64,000 bases of DNA from JAJYIW01 sp963781665 (GTDB lineage Bacteria > Chloroflexota > Anaerolineae > Anaerolineales > Anaerolineaceae). The position numbers and the translations under genes were made by a program. The stretch covers positions 2,480,001 through 2,544,000 of the forward strand of contig CAWAGA010000002.1 of the NCBI GenBank assembly GCA_963781665.1, given 5' to 3'. Positions 34,891 to 43,078 of the stretch are shown piece after piece (position 1 is the first letter of the stretch; each line of letters begins with the position of its first letter). The notes beneath the pieces are model-generated. The model saw only the letters and a list, made by a program, of their open reading frames with translations. It was not told the DNA's origin and did not search any database.

Positions 34891-35859
34891 CTAATTCTTC
34901 CAGCTCTTAAAGCCTGGATCCTCACTCGAGCGGCGGCTTCTCTGCGGAGTATCAAATAACTGGTGACGGGCGCGCTCAATGTCGGATTCGTGCTTGAGCA
35001 GAACGGTCATGGTTGTCCCGAGTGTCTTTTCATCGATATTGTGCGCATTCAAGGTTACTAAAGCCTTGGCCCAATCCAGGGTTTCGCTGATGCTGGGCGC
35101 CTTACGTAAATCGAGCTTGCGCAAGCGCTGCACCATCTCTACTGCCTGGCGCGCCAGCTTCGGGGTCAACTCCGGTACCTTAAGGCGTACAACAGCCAGT
35201 TCTTGTTCGATAGTGGGGTAATCGATGAACAAATAAAGACAGCGCCTTTTAAGCGCTTCGCTTAGTTCACGGGTATTATTACTGGTCAAGACAACAAGTG
35301 GACGGTGGACAGCAACCAGGGTGCCCAATTCAGGCACACTGACCTGAAAATCGCTCAACACTTCCAGTAAAAAGGCCTCAAACTCGGCGTCGGCCCGATC
35401 GATTTCGTCAATCAAGAGGACGGTTGGTTTTTCACTCAAGATTGCCTTCAAGAGCGGCCTTCTTAAAAGAAAACGCATTGAGAAGAACACATCTTCTTCC
35501 ATTTCAAGGCGATCTGCTGCTTCTCTCAGGCTTCCGGAATCGGACAGTGTGTCCTGGAGCTTGTCCCTCAGAAGTTGGGTATAGAGCAGTTGTTTGGCAT
35601 ATTCCCATTCATACAACGCTTTAGTCTCGTCCAGGCCTTCGTAACATTGTAAACGGATCAATTCACGACCGGTTGCCCCGGCAAGCGCTTTAGCTAACTC
35701 GGTTTTTCCTACTCCGGCCGGACCTTCGGTCAACAAGGGTTTTCCGAGTTGTTGGCTAAGGTATAAGATTGTGGAAATTTCGTCATTGGCTATATAGAAC
35801 TGTCGGTTCAAACCCGCTTTTAAGTCTTCCGGTGAATGAAAACCATTATTTTCTGTCAT
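34891..35859 (-). CDS. MoxR-family AAA+ ATPase (CoxD-like)
   Basis: This 322-residue AAA+ ATPase has Walker A GPAGVGKTELAKAL at residues ~42-55, Walker B VLLIDEIDRAD, sensor 1 VVLTSNNTRELSEALKRRC with the Arg finger, and a C-terminal lid domain. It forms rings and remodels client proteins with its VWA partner, encoded immediately downstream. It starts 50 bases after the stop of moaA on the same strand, so a molybdoenzyme client is plausible but unproven. Confidence 0.92.
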   Translation of the reverse strand: MTENNGFHSPEDLKAGLNRQFYIANDEISTILYLSQQLGKPLLTEGPAGVGKTELAKALAGATGRELIRLQCYEGLDETKALYEWEYAKQLLYTQLLRDKLQDTLSDSGSLREAADRLEMEEDVFFSMRFLLRRPLLKAILSEKPTVLLIDEIDRADAEFEAFLLEVLSDFQVSVPELGTLVAVHRPLVVLTSNNTRELSEALKRRCLYLFIDYPTIEQELAVVRLKVPELTPKLARQAVEMVQRLRKLDLRKAPSISETLDWAKALVTLNAHNIDEKTLGTTMTVLLKHESDIERARHQLFDTPQRSRRSSEDPGFKSWKN

Positions 35860-35909
35860 TGAAAAAAAGCCCTTTCAAAGTATCACTATCACAATTATTT
35901 TAAATTGGA

Positions 35910-36890
35910 CTATCCCCCAATTTCGCTCATCACCCGGTTGGTGGCAAATTCTTGCTGGGCCAGGCCGTGACCCCATGGTTTATCCCATATGCTGTCCAGG
36001 ATCATCCGGCGAAGGTCGCTCAATGTTGCTCCCTCACGCAGCGGCGTTAAGAGGTCCATTTCTTTTTCTCTCAGCAGGCACAACCGCAGGTGGCCATCCG
36101 AGGTTAAACGGGCCCGGCTGCAGGCTGCACAGAACGGCGCCGTCACCGACGAAATAAACCCTAGTTGGCCACGGCTCCCTTTCAGGCTGTAAATCACGGC
36201 TTCGCCATCGAGCTTGCCGCCTTCCAACAATTCCATTGGTCCCAAAGCTTCTTCGATGCAGTCGCGGATTTCCTGTGCTTTGACCACCTGGTTGAGTTGT
36301 AAATCGGTTGCACCCCCAAAAGGCATCATTTCGATGAAACGCACTTGCCAGGGATGATCCAGGGTCAGCCGGGCCATATCGACCACGTCGTTATCGTTGT
36401 AGCCACGGACGACGACGGCATTGAGCTTGATCGGGTTGAGATCTGCTTTTTCGGCGGCTTCGATACCGGCCCAAACCTGCTCAAGTTTTCCCCAACGGGT
36501 CAGTCGCTTGAAGCGGGCTGGATCCAAAGAGTCCAGGCTTACATTAACTCGCTGTAAACCTGCTTCGGCCAATGGTTCCGCGAGCTTGGATAGCAAAATG
36601 CCGTTGGTGGTCATCGACAGCGAATGGACCCCGGGTGTGGAAGCGATCACCCGTACAATATCCACAATATGAGGCCTGACCGTGGGCTCGCCACCGGTCA
36701 GGCGTATCTTGTCGAAACCCAGGCTGGCAAATAACTTGACGAGGAGAAATATCTCCTCGTCCTGCATCATCTCTGCATTTGGCCGGAAGGTCATGTCTTC
36801 GGGCATGCAGTAGACACAGCGCAGGTTACAGTGATCTGTCAGGCTGATCCGCAAATAGTGAATATTACGACCGAAACGGTCAATCGCCAT
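35910..36890 (-). CDS. moaA: GTP 3',8-cyclase MoaA (molybdenum cofactor synthesis)
   Basis: This 326-residue radical SAM enzyme catalyses the first step of molybdopterin synthesis, converting GTP to 3',8-cH2GTP. The N-terminal radical SAM cluster is CNLRCVYC (residues ~21-28), with GGEPTVRP close by. The C-terminal second cluster is CAACSRARLTSDGHLRLC, with the GTP-binding Arg residues. The end GG is the conserved catalytic tail. The other moa genes are not in the window. Its leader of about 190 bases contains strong hairpins. Confidence 0.95.
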   Translation of the reverse strand: MAIDRFGRNIHYLRISLTDHCNLRCVYCMPEDMTFRPNAEMMQDEEIFLLVKLFASLGFDKIRLTGGEPTVRPHIVDIVRVIASTPGVHSLSMTTNGILLSKLAEPLAEAGLQRVNVSLDSLDPARFKRLTRWGKLEQVWAGIEAAEKADLNPIKLNAVVVRGYNDNDVVDMARLTLDHPWQVRFIEMMPFGGATDLQLNQVVKAQEIRDCIEEALGPMELLEGGKLDGEAVIYSLKGSRGQLGFISSVTAPFCAACSRARLTSDGHLRLCLLREKEMDLLTPLREGATLSDLRRMILDSIWDKPWGHGLAQQEFATNRVMSEIGG

Positions 36891-36916
36891 TATTACATCC
36901 TCTTTGTTGCAGTATG

Positions 36917-36958
36917 GGTCCGGATATTTGAATGATCAAATCAGTTCACCCGGTCACC
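36917..36958 (-). promoter_or_regulatory. Second hairpin in the moaA leader
   Basis: ATTTGA/TCAAAT around ATGA (36926-36941), extended by CCGG/CCGG and GGT/ACC outer pairs (36917-36923 with 36950-36958), just upstream of the moaA ribosome site. It may control translation. Confidence 0.4.
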
Positions 36959-36991
36959 CTTTTCTCAGAATAAGGATATCTGCCTTGGTTA

Positions 36992-37061
36992 CGCTCTGCG
37001 GCTGGTTGTACTTAAAATTAGGTCGCCCTGATTTCCTTGGGTAACCCCGCCCGGCAGAGCG
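36992..37061 (-). ncRNA. Structured leader RNA upstream of moaA (unassigned)
   Basis: A perfect 8-bp stem, CGCTCTGC with GCAGAGCG (37054-37061 with 36992-36999), closes a 54-base internal segment with GGGCGGGGTTACCC and AGGGCGACC. This has the shape of an aptamer domain. I could not match it to the Moco riboswitch consensus or to any other class I know. It begins about 20 bases after the -10 element and is followed by a second hairpin before moaA. Confidence 0.4.
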
Positions 37062-37083
37062 AAATGAGATAATATTTACCTAA

Positions 37084-37089
37084 ATTATA
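37084..37089 (-). promoter_or_regulatory. Extended -10 of moaA
   Basis: On the minus strand, TGCTATAAT is an extended -10 matching consensus. No clear -35 at 17 bases. Confidence 0.5.
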
Positions 37090-37123
37090 GCACAAATAGG
37101 GGAGACAACATTACAAAAGTATT

Positions 37124-37169
37124 AGGGGCAGCGCGGATTTCATCTCACCGGCGATTCCGATCTGCCCCT
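37124..37169 (-). terminator. Terminator-like hairpin after ppk2
   Basis: An 8-bp GC-rich stem, AGGGGCAG/CTGCCCCT (37124-37131 with 37162-37169), with a 30-base loop, starting 14 bases after the ppk2 stop. The T-run is weak on the minus strand. Confidence 0.45.
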
Positions 37170-37183
37170 TTCTTAAGTGAACA

Positions 37184-37999
37184 TCATTCTTGTTCGAGAC
37201 GCTTGCGATATTTTTCGAGATCGGTTGCAGGCTCCGGATAATTCATTTTCAAATCTTTGAGCGTTTTTACAATGGTCGCAGCCACCACCAGGTTCCGGTA
37301 CCAGTTATGGTTCGCCGGGATCACGTGCCACTGAGCCCACTCGGTGCTGGTCTGGTTCATTGCATCCTCATAGGCATCCATGTAATCCGGCCATAGCTTG
37401 CGTTCGTCCAGGTCGCCAGGGTTGAATTTCCAATTCTTTTCCGCGATCTCAACCCTTTCCAATAAGCGTTCTTTTTGTTCGACCTTGCTGATATTCAGGA
37501 AAAACTTCAAAATGGTCGTGCCTTCATCTACCGCCATTTGCTCGAAGGCATTGATCTGGGCATAACGTCGCTTCCAAACCTTTTCAGGTACCAGCTTATG
37601 CACCCGCACGACCAGCACGTCTTCATAGTGGCTCCGGTTGAAGATAACCAGTTCGCCTTTACCCGGCATTTGCGAGTGGACACGCCACAAATAATCGTGA
37701 TCGGCTTCGATTGCGCTGGGGACTTTGAAACTAACAACTCTTACACCTTCAGGATTGATTCCCTCGAACACGTTTCGAATGGTGCTATCTTTTCCTGCCG
37801 TATCCATTGCCTGGAAAATGACCAGGATTTTGTGTTTATGTTCAGCATAGAGCACGTTCTGAAGGTTGTCGAGCTGCTGGCGTAAAGCAATGAGTTCTTC
37901 TCTGCCCTGATCTTTCTTACCTTTCCAGTTGCCATAATCATCGGGGTCGAAGTCTTTTAGCTTGATCTCATGACCAGGTTTCACCAGGTAATCTTCCAT
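37184..37999 (-). CDS. ppk2: Polyphosphate kinase 2 family protein
   Basis: This protein of about 271 residues transfers phosphate between polyphosphate and nucleotides. Walker A is IFQAMDTAGKDSTIRNVFEG (residues ~66-85) and the lid and Walker B regions are in FNRSHYEDVLVVRVHKLVP. The one-domain length fits PPK2 class I, II or III; the exact nucleotide cannot be assigned, but a nucleoside mono- or diphosphate kinase role is likely. The second of two ATG codons (37999) is preferred because GGGAGGAA lies at a better distance; 38002 is the other. Confidence 0.9.
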   Translation of the reverse strand: MEDYLVKPGHEIKLKDFDPDDYGNWKGKKDQGREELIALRQQLDNLQNVLYAEHKHKILVIFQAMDTAGKDSTIRNVFEGINPEGVRVVSFKVPSAIEADHDYLWRVHSQMPGKGELVIFNRSHYEDVLVVRVHKLVPEKVWKRRYAQINAFEQMAVDEGTTILKFFLNISKVEQKERLLERVEIAEKNWKFNPGDLDERKLWPDYMDAYEDAMNQTSTEWAQWHVIPANHNWYRNLVVAATIVKTLKDLKMNYPEPATDLEKYRKRLEQE

Positions 38000-38059
38000 C
38001 ATTTCCTCCCGTTATTACAAATAAGTTGATTTCTGCCGGCTACAGCCAATAATCTTTTT

Positions 38060-38917
38060 CTAGGCATATTCTAACATCACTCTGAACCCATAGTATTCTA
38101 ATCGCTCATCCTGACTTATCCGCAGTCGCATCGCCGACCGGCAGTGACCAGGCGTTTCGTGCCAGGAGCCACCGCGTGCTACCCGGTAATTTGTTTCACC
38201 CCGGCGGGCATCGCCATTTACGCCTGCGCCGACATAATCCGGGTTCCAGTTATCCTGGCAGAATTCCCAGACATTGCCGTGCATGTCATATAGGCCCCAG
38301 CGGTTAGGTGGGAAAGCCCCTCCAGGTGTGGTGCTGTGACGATATATACCCTGGGGAGCTTCCCGGTAAGTGTGCTCGCCAACGTAATTCGCGTAATCCG
38401 TCGTAAGCGTTTCTCCCAGGTTGAAAGGCGTAGATGTTCCTGCCCGGCAGGCGTATTCCCACTGTGCTTCTGAGGGGAGGCCATATGGCCGGTTTGTATT
38501 CTTGGATAATTGTTTGCAAAATTCTACAGCTTCATTCCAATTCACATTTTCAACCGGTAAGTCAGGATCATGGAAACGGCATGGCGGCGTCCGTCTCATA
38601 ACTGCTTGCCACTGACGCTGATTGAGCGGGTATTTGCCCAGCCAAAAGGAATCGAGAAATAGCGGATGTCGAGGTTGCTCGTCTTCGTATCCACCTTCGC
38701 TTTGTAACGAACCCATTTGAGAAAACCCTTTTGGTACCTGGATAAGTTCCAGAACGACATCCTCGGCCAATTTTTCATTTATTTGAAGGGCTTGGCCGGC
38801 AAACCGGTCGATTATTTGACCATTAAGGCCAAGTGTTACCGACTCAAAATGGACCGTTTGGATTAAATTGGCTGGTAGTTGAGTATTAATAACCCTCGAT
38901 CCTTTTGGTGTCTTCAA
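38060..38917 (-). CDS. SUMF1/FGE-fold protein lacking one catalytic cysteine
   Basis: This 285-residue protein starts at a TTG with AGGA upstream. Residues ~55-285 form the formylglycine-generating-enzyme fold, with LPSEAQWEYACRAGTSTPFNLGE, GLYDMHGNVWEFCQDNW and RVARGGSWHETPGHCRSAMRL. In true FGE the active site is C-x4-C after RGGS; here the first Cys is Glu and only the second remains, so oxidation of a sulfatase Cys is unlikely. It is more like the many non-catalytic or EgtB/DUF323-like relatives. No signal peptide is seen. No sulfatase is in the window. Confidence 0.85.
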   Translation of the reverse strand: MKTPKGSRVINTQLPANLIQTVHFESVTLGLNGQIIDRFAGQALQINEKLAEDVVLELIQVPKGFSQMGSLQSEGGYEDEQPRHPLFLDSFWLGKYPLNQRQWQAVMRRTPPCRFHDPDLPVENVNWNEAVEFCKQLSKNTNRPYGLPSEAQWEYACRAGTSTPFNLGETLTTDYANYVGEHTYREAPQGIYRHSTTPGGAFPPNRWGLYDMHGNVWEFCQDNWNPDYVGAGVNGDARRGETNYRVARGGSWHETPGHCRSAMRLRISQDERLEYYGFRVMLEYA

Positions 38918-38961
38918 AAATGATTCCTAAAATGCAGAGTGAGCGAATGGTTTGATAAATA

Positions 38962-38994
38962 AAAAAATCTGTTCGCACCACGAACAGATTTTTT
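38962..38994 (-). terminator. Bidirectional terminator between metK and the SUMF1 gene
   Basis: A 14-bp stem, AAAAAATCTGTTCG with CGAACAGATTTTTT (38962-38975 with 38981-38994), and a 5-base loop, with A- and T-runs on both sides, 10 bases after the metK stop. Confidence 0.92.
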
Positions 38995-39003
38995 ATCCGT
39001 TTT

Positions 39004-40215
39004 CTATAATCCGGCTGCTTTGCGTAGCTCTTCAGCCCGATCAGTTCGCTCCCAACTCAGATCGATGTCGTCCCGGCCAAAGTGGCCGTAGGCTGCGGTC
39101 TGGCGGAAGATCGGTTTGCGCAGATCGAGGTCGCGAATGATGGCACCGGGCCGCAGGTCGAAATGTTCCTTAACCACCTTGGCTATCTCTTCATCAGAGA
39201 TTTTGCCGGTGCCGAACGTCTCCACGTTGATGCTGATGGGATGTGCAACCCCGATTGCATAAGCGACTTGAATCTCGCAGCGGTCTGCGAGCCCAGCCGC
39301 GACGACGTTTTTCGCGACCCAGCGGGCGGCATATGCGCCTGAGCGATCTACCTTGGTCGGGTCTTTGCCGCTGAATGCGCCGCCTCCATGGCGTCCCATA
39401 CCACCATACGAATCGACGATGATTTTCCGCCCGGTCACTCCGGCATCACCCATTGGCCCCCCGATGACAAAACGACCGGTTGGGTTGACGAAAATCTTCA
39501 TGTTTTTATCGACCATATCGGCCGGCAGGGTGGGCATGATAACGTTTTCGATAACGCCTTCCGTGATATCCGAATGGCTGACGTCGGGTGAATGCTGGGT
39601 GCTGACCAAAACGGTATCGATCCGTGCTGGTTTGCCGTAACTGTATTCAACTGTCACCTGGGTTTTGCCATCCGGGCGCAGCCAGGAAAGACCGTTGCTC
39701 TTACGGACCACGCTCAATTGGCGGGCCAGCTTATGCGCCAGGTAGATAGGCATGGGCATCAACGTGGGTGTTTCGTTGCAGGCGTAGCCGAACATCATAC
39801 CCTGGTCGCCGGCGCCGATCGTTTCGATCTGGCCATTGCTCATCTCACCAGCTTTTGCTTCGAGAGCCCGGTCGACGCCCATGGCGATGTCGCCGGACTG
39901 CTGGCAGATCGCCACCTGGACGGCGCAAGTGTTGCCGTCAAATCCCTTGGAACTGTCGTCATATCCGATGTCTTTTACAACGCTGCGAATGAGGTCATCA
40001 AAATTGATGAAACCGTGGGTCGTAATTTCACCCAGCACCATGACGAAACCGGTTTTGGTTGCTGCTTCGCAAGCGACCCGCGAATAAGGATCTTGTACCA
40101 GAGCGGCATCCAAAACGGCATCGCTGACCTGATCACATAATTTATCAGGATGACCTTCTGTAACTGATTCTGATGTGAACAGGTATTTTGGTGACTGCAT
40201 GAAGGTCGTGTTCAT
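39004..40215 (-). CDS. metK: S-adenosylmethionine synthetase
   Basis: This 403-residue enzyme makes SAM from methionine and ATP. Family signatures are SVTEGHPDKLCDQVSDAVLD at residues ~17-36, GAGDQGMMFGYACNET, and the P-loop-like GGGAFSGKDPTKVDRSGAY. Length matches MetK (380-410). AGGAGG precedes the ATG. A SAM-I riboswitch in the leader makes it feedback-regulated by its own product. Confidence 0.97.
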   Translation of the reverse strand: MNTTFMQSPKYLFTSESVTEGHPDKLCDQVSDAVLDAALVQDPYSRVACEAATKTGFVMVLGEITTHGFINFDDLIRSVVKDIGYDDSSKGFDGNTCAVQVAICQQSGDIAMGVDRALEAKAGEMSNGQIETIGAGDQGMMFGYACNETPTLMPMPIYLAHKLARQLSVVRKSNGLSWLRPDGKTQVTVEYSYGKPARIDTVLVSTQHSPDVSHSDITEGVIENVIMPTLPADMVDKNMKIFVNPTGRFVIGGPMGDAGVTGRKIIVDSYGGMGRHGGGAFSGKDPTKVDRSGAYAARWVAKNVVAAGLADRCEIQVAYAIGVAHPISINVETFGTGKISDEEIAKVVKEHFDLRPGAIIRDLDLRKPIFRQTAAYGHFGRDDIDLSWERTDRAEELRKAAGL

Positions 40216-40243
40216 GTATTAGCCTCCTAAGAGATTTAAGTGA

Positions 40244-40277
40244 TAATGCCCCATCCGGTAAACAAAGAGGGGCATTA
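40244..40277 (-). promoter_or_regulatory. Hairpin of the metK riboswitch expression platform
   Basis: TAATGCCCC/GGGGCATTA (40244-40252 with 40269-40277) forms a 9-bp stem between the aptamer and the metK ribosome site. It is not followed by a good U-run, so termination is uncertain; it may instead act on translation. Confidence 0.55.
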
Positions 40278-40290
40278 CGCATCAAGCCGC

Positions 40291-40416
<126 letters not shown>

Positions 40417-40445
40417 CCTTTGGGGGCTATAAAATTTGTAAAGCG

Positions 40446-40451
40446 ATTATA
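40446..40451 (-). promoter_or_regulatory. -10 of metK
   Basis: On the minus strand, TGATATAAT, an extended -10 matching consensus. Its upstream side is 32 bases from the left end of the insertion sequence. Confidence 0.6.
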
Positions 40452-40483
40452 TCACAAATACCGGCTCAATCTTATTGAGCGAA

Positions 40484-40504
40484 TTGCCTCAAATAAAATG
40501 TAAC
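40484..40504 (+). repeat. Left inverted repeat of the insertion sequence
   Basis: TTGCCTCAAATAAAATGTAAC. The first 12 bases are identical to the complement of the right end, and the rest matches with one extra base. No target duplication is evident. Confidence 0.7.
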
Positions 40505-40573
40505 TATCAGAGCTAACGATGGCTCACAAAAAATGTTACCCTAGTGCGGAATTTGGATCCGCCGAGGGAGACA

Positions 40574-41716
40574 ATGATAAGTCAACGCAGTAAACGCGAG
40601 ATGATCGAAGCCATCCGCCCACGTTATTTGAAAACCAACAAAACCGGCAAACAGCAAATCCTGGACGAACTGATTGCAACCACTGGCTACCATCGCAAGT
40701 ATGCCATTCGAGTGTTGAAGCACCGTCCAAAACCCAAAGGGCTGAAGAAGCCTGGGCGGCAGAAAATCTATCAGGGTGAAGTGGTACAGGTCTTGGAGCA
40801 GATCTGGGAAATCTGTGGGCGGATTTGCTCCAAACGCCTTCAACCTTTTCTACCCGAGATGGTTGCGGTCTTAGAGCGCTGCCATGAACTGAGCCTATCT
40901 GAGGAAACCAAGGGGCTGTTATTGGGGATGAGCCGGGCGACCATCGACCGCTGCCTGAAGAAAGCCCGTTTTACCCATCCCCAGCATGGGCTCTCTACCA
41001 CCAAACCAGGGACTTTGCTCAAGCAGGCCATCCCGATCCGCACATTCACCCCATGGGAAGACGAGCATCCAGGTTTTCTGGAAATCGACTTGGTGGCGCA
41101 TTGTGGCAATACCACCGAAGGCAGCTATCTCAATACCCTCACCGCCACTGATTTGGCCACTGGCTGGACTGAATGCCAGGCAGTAGCCAACAAGACCCAG
41201 TTGGCCGTTTCACAAGCCATCCAAAACATGCGCCAACTCCTGCCTTTCACTCTGTTGGGGCTCAATTCAGACAATGGCAGTGAGTTTATCAACGACACTC
41301 TCTTACGCTATTGCCAGGCAGAGCAGATCACCTTTACCCGCTCGAGACCCTACCAGAAAAATGATCAGGCCCACGTCGAACAAAAAAACTGGTCGGTGGT
41401 TCGCCACACCATTGGTTATGATCGTCTGGAGACCCCTGAAGAATTGGCCTTGTTGAGCTCCATTTACACCGACCTACGGCTGTATATCAATTTCTTTCAG
41501 CCCGTGCTCAAACTGGTTGGTAAAGAGCGGATTGACGGCAAAACCGTCCGGACGTATGATCGGGCTACCACACCTTATCGCCGCGTCCTGGCCCTCAACT
41601 CTCTGGCTTTGGATGTCAAAGCCAGACTCACGGCTCAATATGTGCAACTAAACCCGGTTACCCTGCGGGCCAGCATCGACGCGAAAGTCGGCCAATTGTG
41701 GAAAATCATTCGGTAA
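40574..41716 (+). CDS. Transposase with integrase-type DDE catalytic domain
   Basis: This protein of about 380 residues has an N-terminal DNA-binding region (MISQRSKREMIEAIRPRYL and helix-turn-helix-like segments with YHRKYAIRVLK) and an rve catalytic core. The DDE triad is visible as D in LEIDLVAHCG, D in LNSDNGSEF and E in AHVEQKNWSV. The ATG at 40574 follows GAGGGAGA; the upstream frame to 40544 is less likely. All catalytic residues are present, so the element could be active. Confidence 0.85.
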   Translation: MISQRSKREMIEAIRPRYLKTNKTGKQQILDELIATTGYHRKYAIRVLKHRPKPKGLKKPGRQKIYQGEVVQVLEQIWEICGRICSKRLQPFLPEMVAVLERCHELSLSEETKGLLLGMSRATIDRCLKKARFTHPQHGLSTTKPGTLLKQAIPIRTFTPWEDEHPGFLEIDLVAHCGNTTEGSYLNTLTATDLATGWTECQAVANKTQLAVSQAIQNMRQLLPFTLLGLNSDNGSEFINDTLLRYCQAEQITFTRSRPYQKNDQAHVEQKNWSVVRHTIGYDRLETPEELALLSSIYTDLRLYINFFQPVLKLVGKERIDGKTVRTYDRATTPYRRVLALNSLALDVKARLTAQYVQLNPVTLRASIDAKVGQLWKIIR

Positions 41717-41734
41717 CATTTCTATTTGAGGCAA
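41712..41734 (-). repeat. Right inverted repeat of the insertion sequence
   Basis: Complement reads TTGCCTCAAATAGAAATGTT and then ACC, matching the left end over the first 12 bases and closely after that. Confidence 0.7.
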
Positions 41735-41748
41735 CGTTACCCCTAAAG

Positions 41749-43068
41749 TTACTTTTTAATCTGAGGCATCACGTGAGGCAGGTTTTGTTCGACAGCCATG
41801 CCGGTCGTAAACCGGTCATAAAAACCGGAAAAGAAGCGGGTTGAATTAGTGATCAAGAACCCGGTCAATCCCAGGTAAAGGATCAACGTTACAATGGTGG
41901 TTGCCATCTTTAATTTCGCTGGATCCAAATTCGGCTTTTTGGCCAACAGCTCTTTGAGGGCAGGCGGGAGCGCGAGCATGGCAGAAAATAAAGGCAGCAT
42001 GACCGGGATCCAATATTGGTCGGGTTTGGGAGCGACAAAATAAAACAGGTAGATCGATTGGGGAATGATATAGGAGAGGATTAAACGGTTGAGGAGTTTA
42101 TTCGGACCCCAAAAACAGCCTATGATCAATGAAATGAAGAAAAAGGCTAGAGTAGGCCAGGAAGCAAAATAGGTTTGAAAGGTCCAGGTCCAATAGACCG
42201 GCGATTTTGTATAGTTGATTGCGTTGTCTTCGGCGTAACCAATAGCTTGCGATAGTTCCAGTTGTTTATACGATTGGACCTTGACGAGTTCCTCCCTGGC
42301 GCCCTGGTTGTAAATAAATGGATTGGTGATAACCAGGGCTGCTGCCATCACCAGGAGGAACAAAGCGGAAACACCAACTGCTCTTTTCAAATCAAGCGAC
42401 TTCTTGATCATCCCAGCGATAATATAAGCTGCAACGGTACCGGCGAAGAAAACGCCAGCCAGTTTGATTCCGATCGAGATGCCGCATGCTGCAGCCGCAA
42501 AATAGAAGTTTTTGCCAAACTTCAGACGGTCACGTTCCAGAAAGAATAGCGTAACGACGACTGCCAGTACCGAAAGCGCATCAGGGTGCCAGAATTGGAT
42601 GTTCATCCGCACGACTGAGCGGATTGAGAGCATGACCACCAGAAGAAACAGCGTCTTGAACCAGGATTTAAAGCGAGTTTGCAGATACACCAATCCAGCG
42701 ATTGCCGCCACCATCGGTAAAACGCTGACGAACTGCCTCAGCAGCAAAAGGTTGAGCTGGAGATGATTGACAAAACTCATCCCATAGAATAACTTGAGGG
42801 GAAGCAGGACCAGAGCAGACCAGAGGTAGAACAGCCATCCGTAATGGTAATCCCCATAAATAACCCAGCGGACGAATAGATCCTTCAGGCTGGAAGGATC
42901 CTGAAGCATTCTCAAAACGTATGGATACGTCACCGGCTCGTCCGTGGACGTCGCTTGAAGCATGCTCCAATCTTTTGCACCCAGGCTATTGGGAAGGATA
43001 AAAATAGCAAAATATGCCAGCCCGATCAAAGCAACGACAATTGCTATTCTTTTTTGGGTTAAGGTCAT
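41749..43068 (-). CDS. Multi-pass glycosyltransferase-like membrane protein (GT39/DUF2029 type)
   Basis: This 439-residue protein has about ten to twelve membrane helices. After the first helix comes TSTDEPVTYPYVLRML, an acidic loop like the catalytic D/E loop of GT39-type lipid-linked sugar transferases. Such enzymes move a sugar from a polyprenyl phosphate donor to lipid or protein on the outer face of the membrane. The stop is 15 bases from the right end of the insertion sequence, so its normal downstream sequence was displaced. Start is 10 bases after the RNase Z stop. Confidence 0.75.
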   Translation of the reverse strand: MTLTQKRIAIVVALIGLAYFAIFILPNSLGAKDWSMLQATSTDEPVTYPYVLRMLQDPSSLKDLFVRWVIYGDYHYGWLFYLWSALVLLPLKLFYGMSFVNHLQLNLLLLRQFVSVLPMVAAIAGLVYLQTRFKSWFKTLFLLVVMLSIRSVVRMNIQFWHPDALSVLAVVVTLFFLERDRLKFGKNFYFAAAACGISIGIKLAGVFFAGTVAAYIIAGMIKKSLDLKRAVGVSALFLLVMAAALVITNPFIYNQGAREELVKVQSYKQLELSQAIGYAEDNAINYTKSPVYWTWTFQTYFASWPTLAFFFISLIIGCFWGPNKLLNRLILSYIIPQSIYLFYFVAPKPDQYWIPVMLPLFSAMLALPPALKELLAKKPNLDPAKLKMATTIVTLILYLGLTGFLITNSTRFFSGFYDRFTTGMAVEQNLPHVMPQIKK

Positions 43069-43078
43069 AGATACCTAT

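Larger units (their letters stand above)
40484..41734 (+). mobile_element. Insertion sequence with one DDE transposase gene
   Basis: A 1251-bp element bounded by imperfect inverted repeats, with a single full-length transposase gene. It sits between the metK leader (left) and the stop of the membrane glycosyltransferase gene (right, 15 bases away), so neither gene is broken. It may add or remove upstream promoter elements. No direct repeat flanks it that I can recognise. Confidence 0.75.

Noticed and set aside
36930..36985. CTGAGA and TGAACTGAT-like strings in the moaA leader, resembling a TPP riboswitch
   Set aside because: The GGGGUGC part and the AUACCNGCGUAGGGA end are missing, and moaA is not a thiamine gene.
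39592..40140. Long frame antisense to metK
   Set aside because: Shadow of the high-GC metK coding strand, no start signal or family.
40475..41745. Target site duplication of the insertion sequence
   Set aside because: Bases flanking the inverted repeats do not form a clear direct repeat, so none is claimed.
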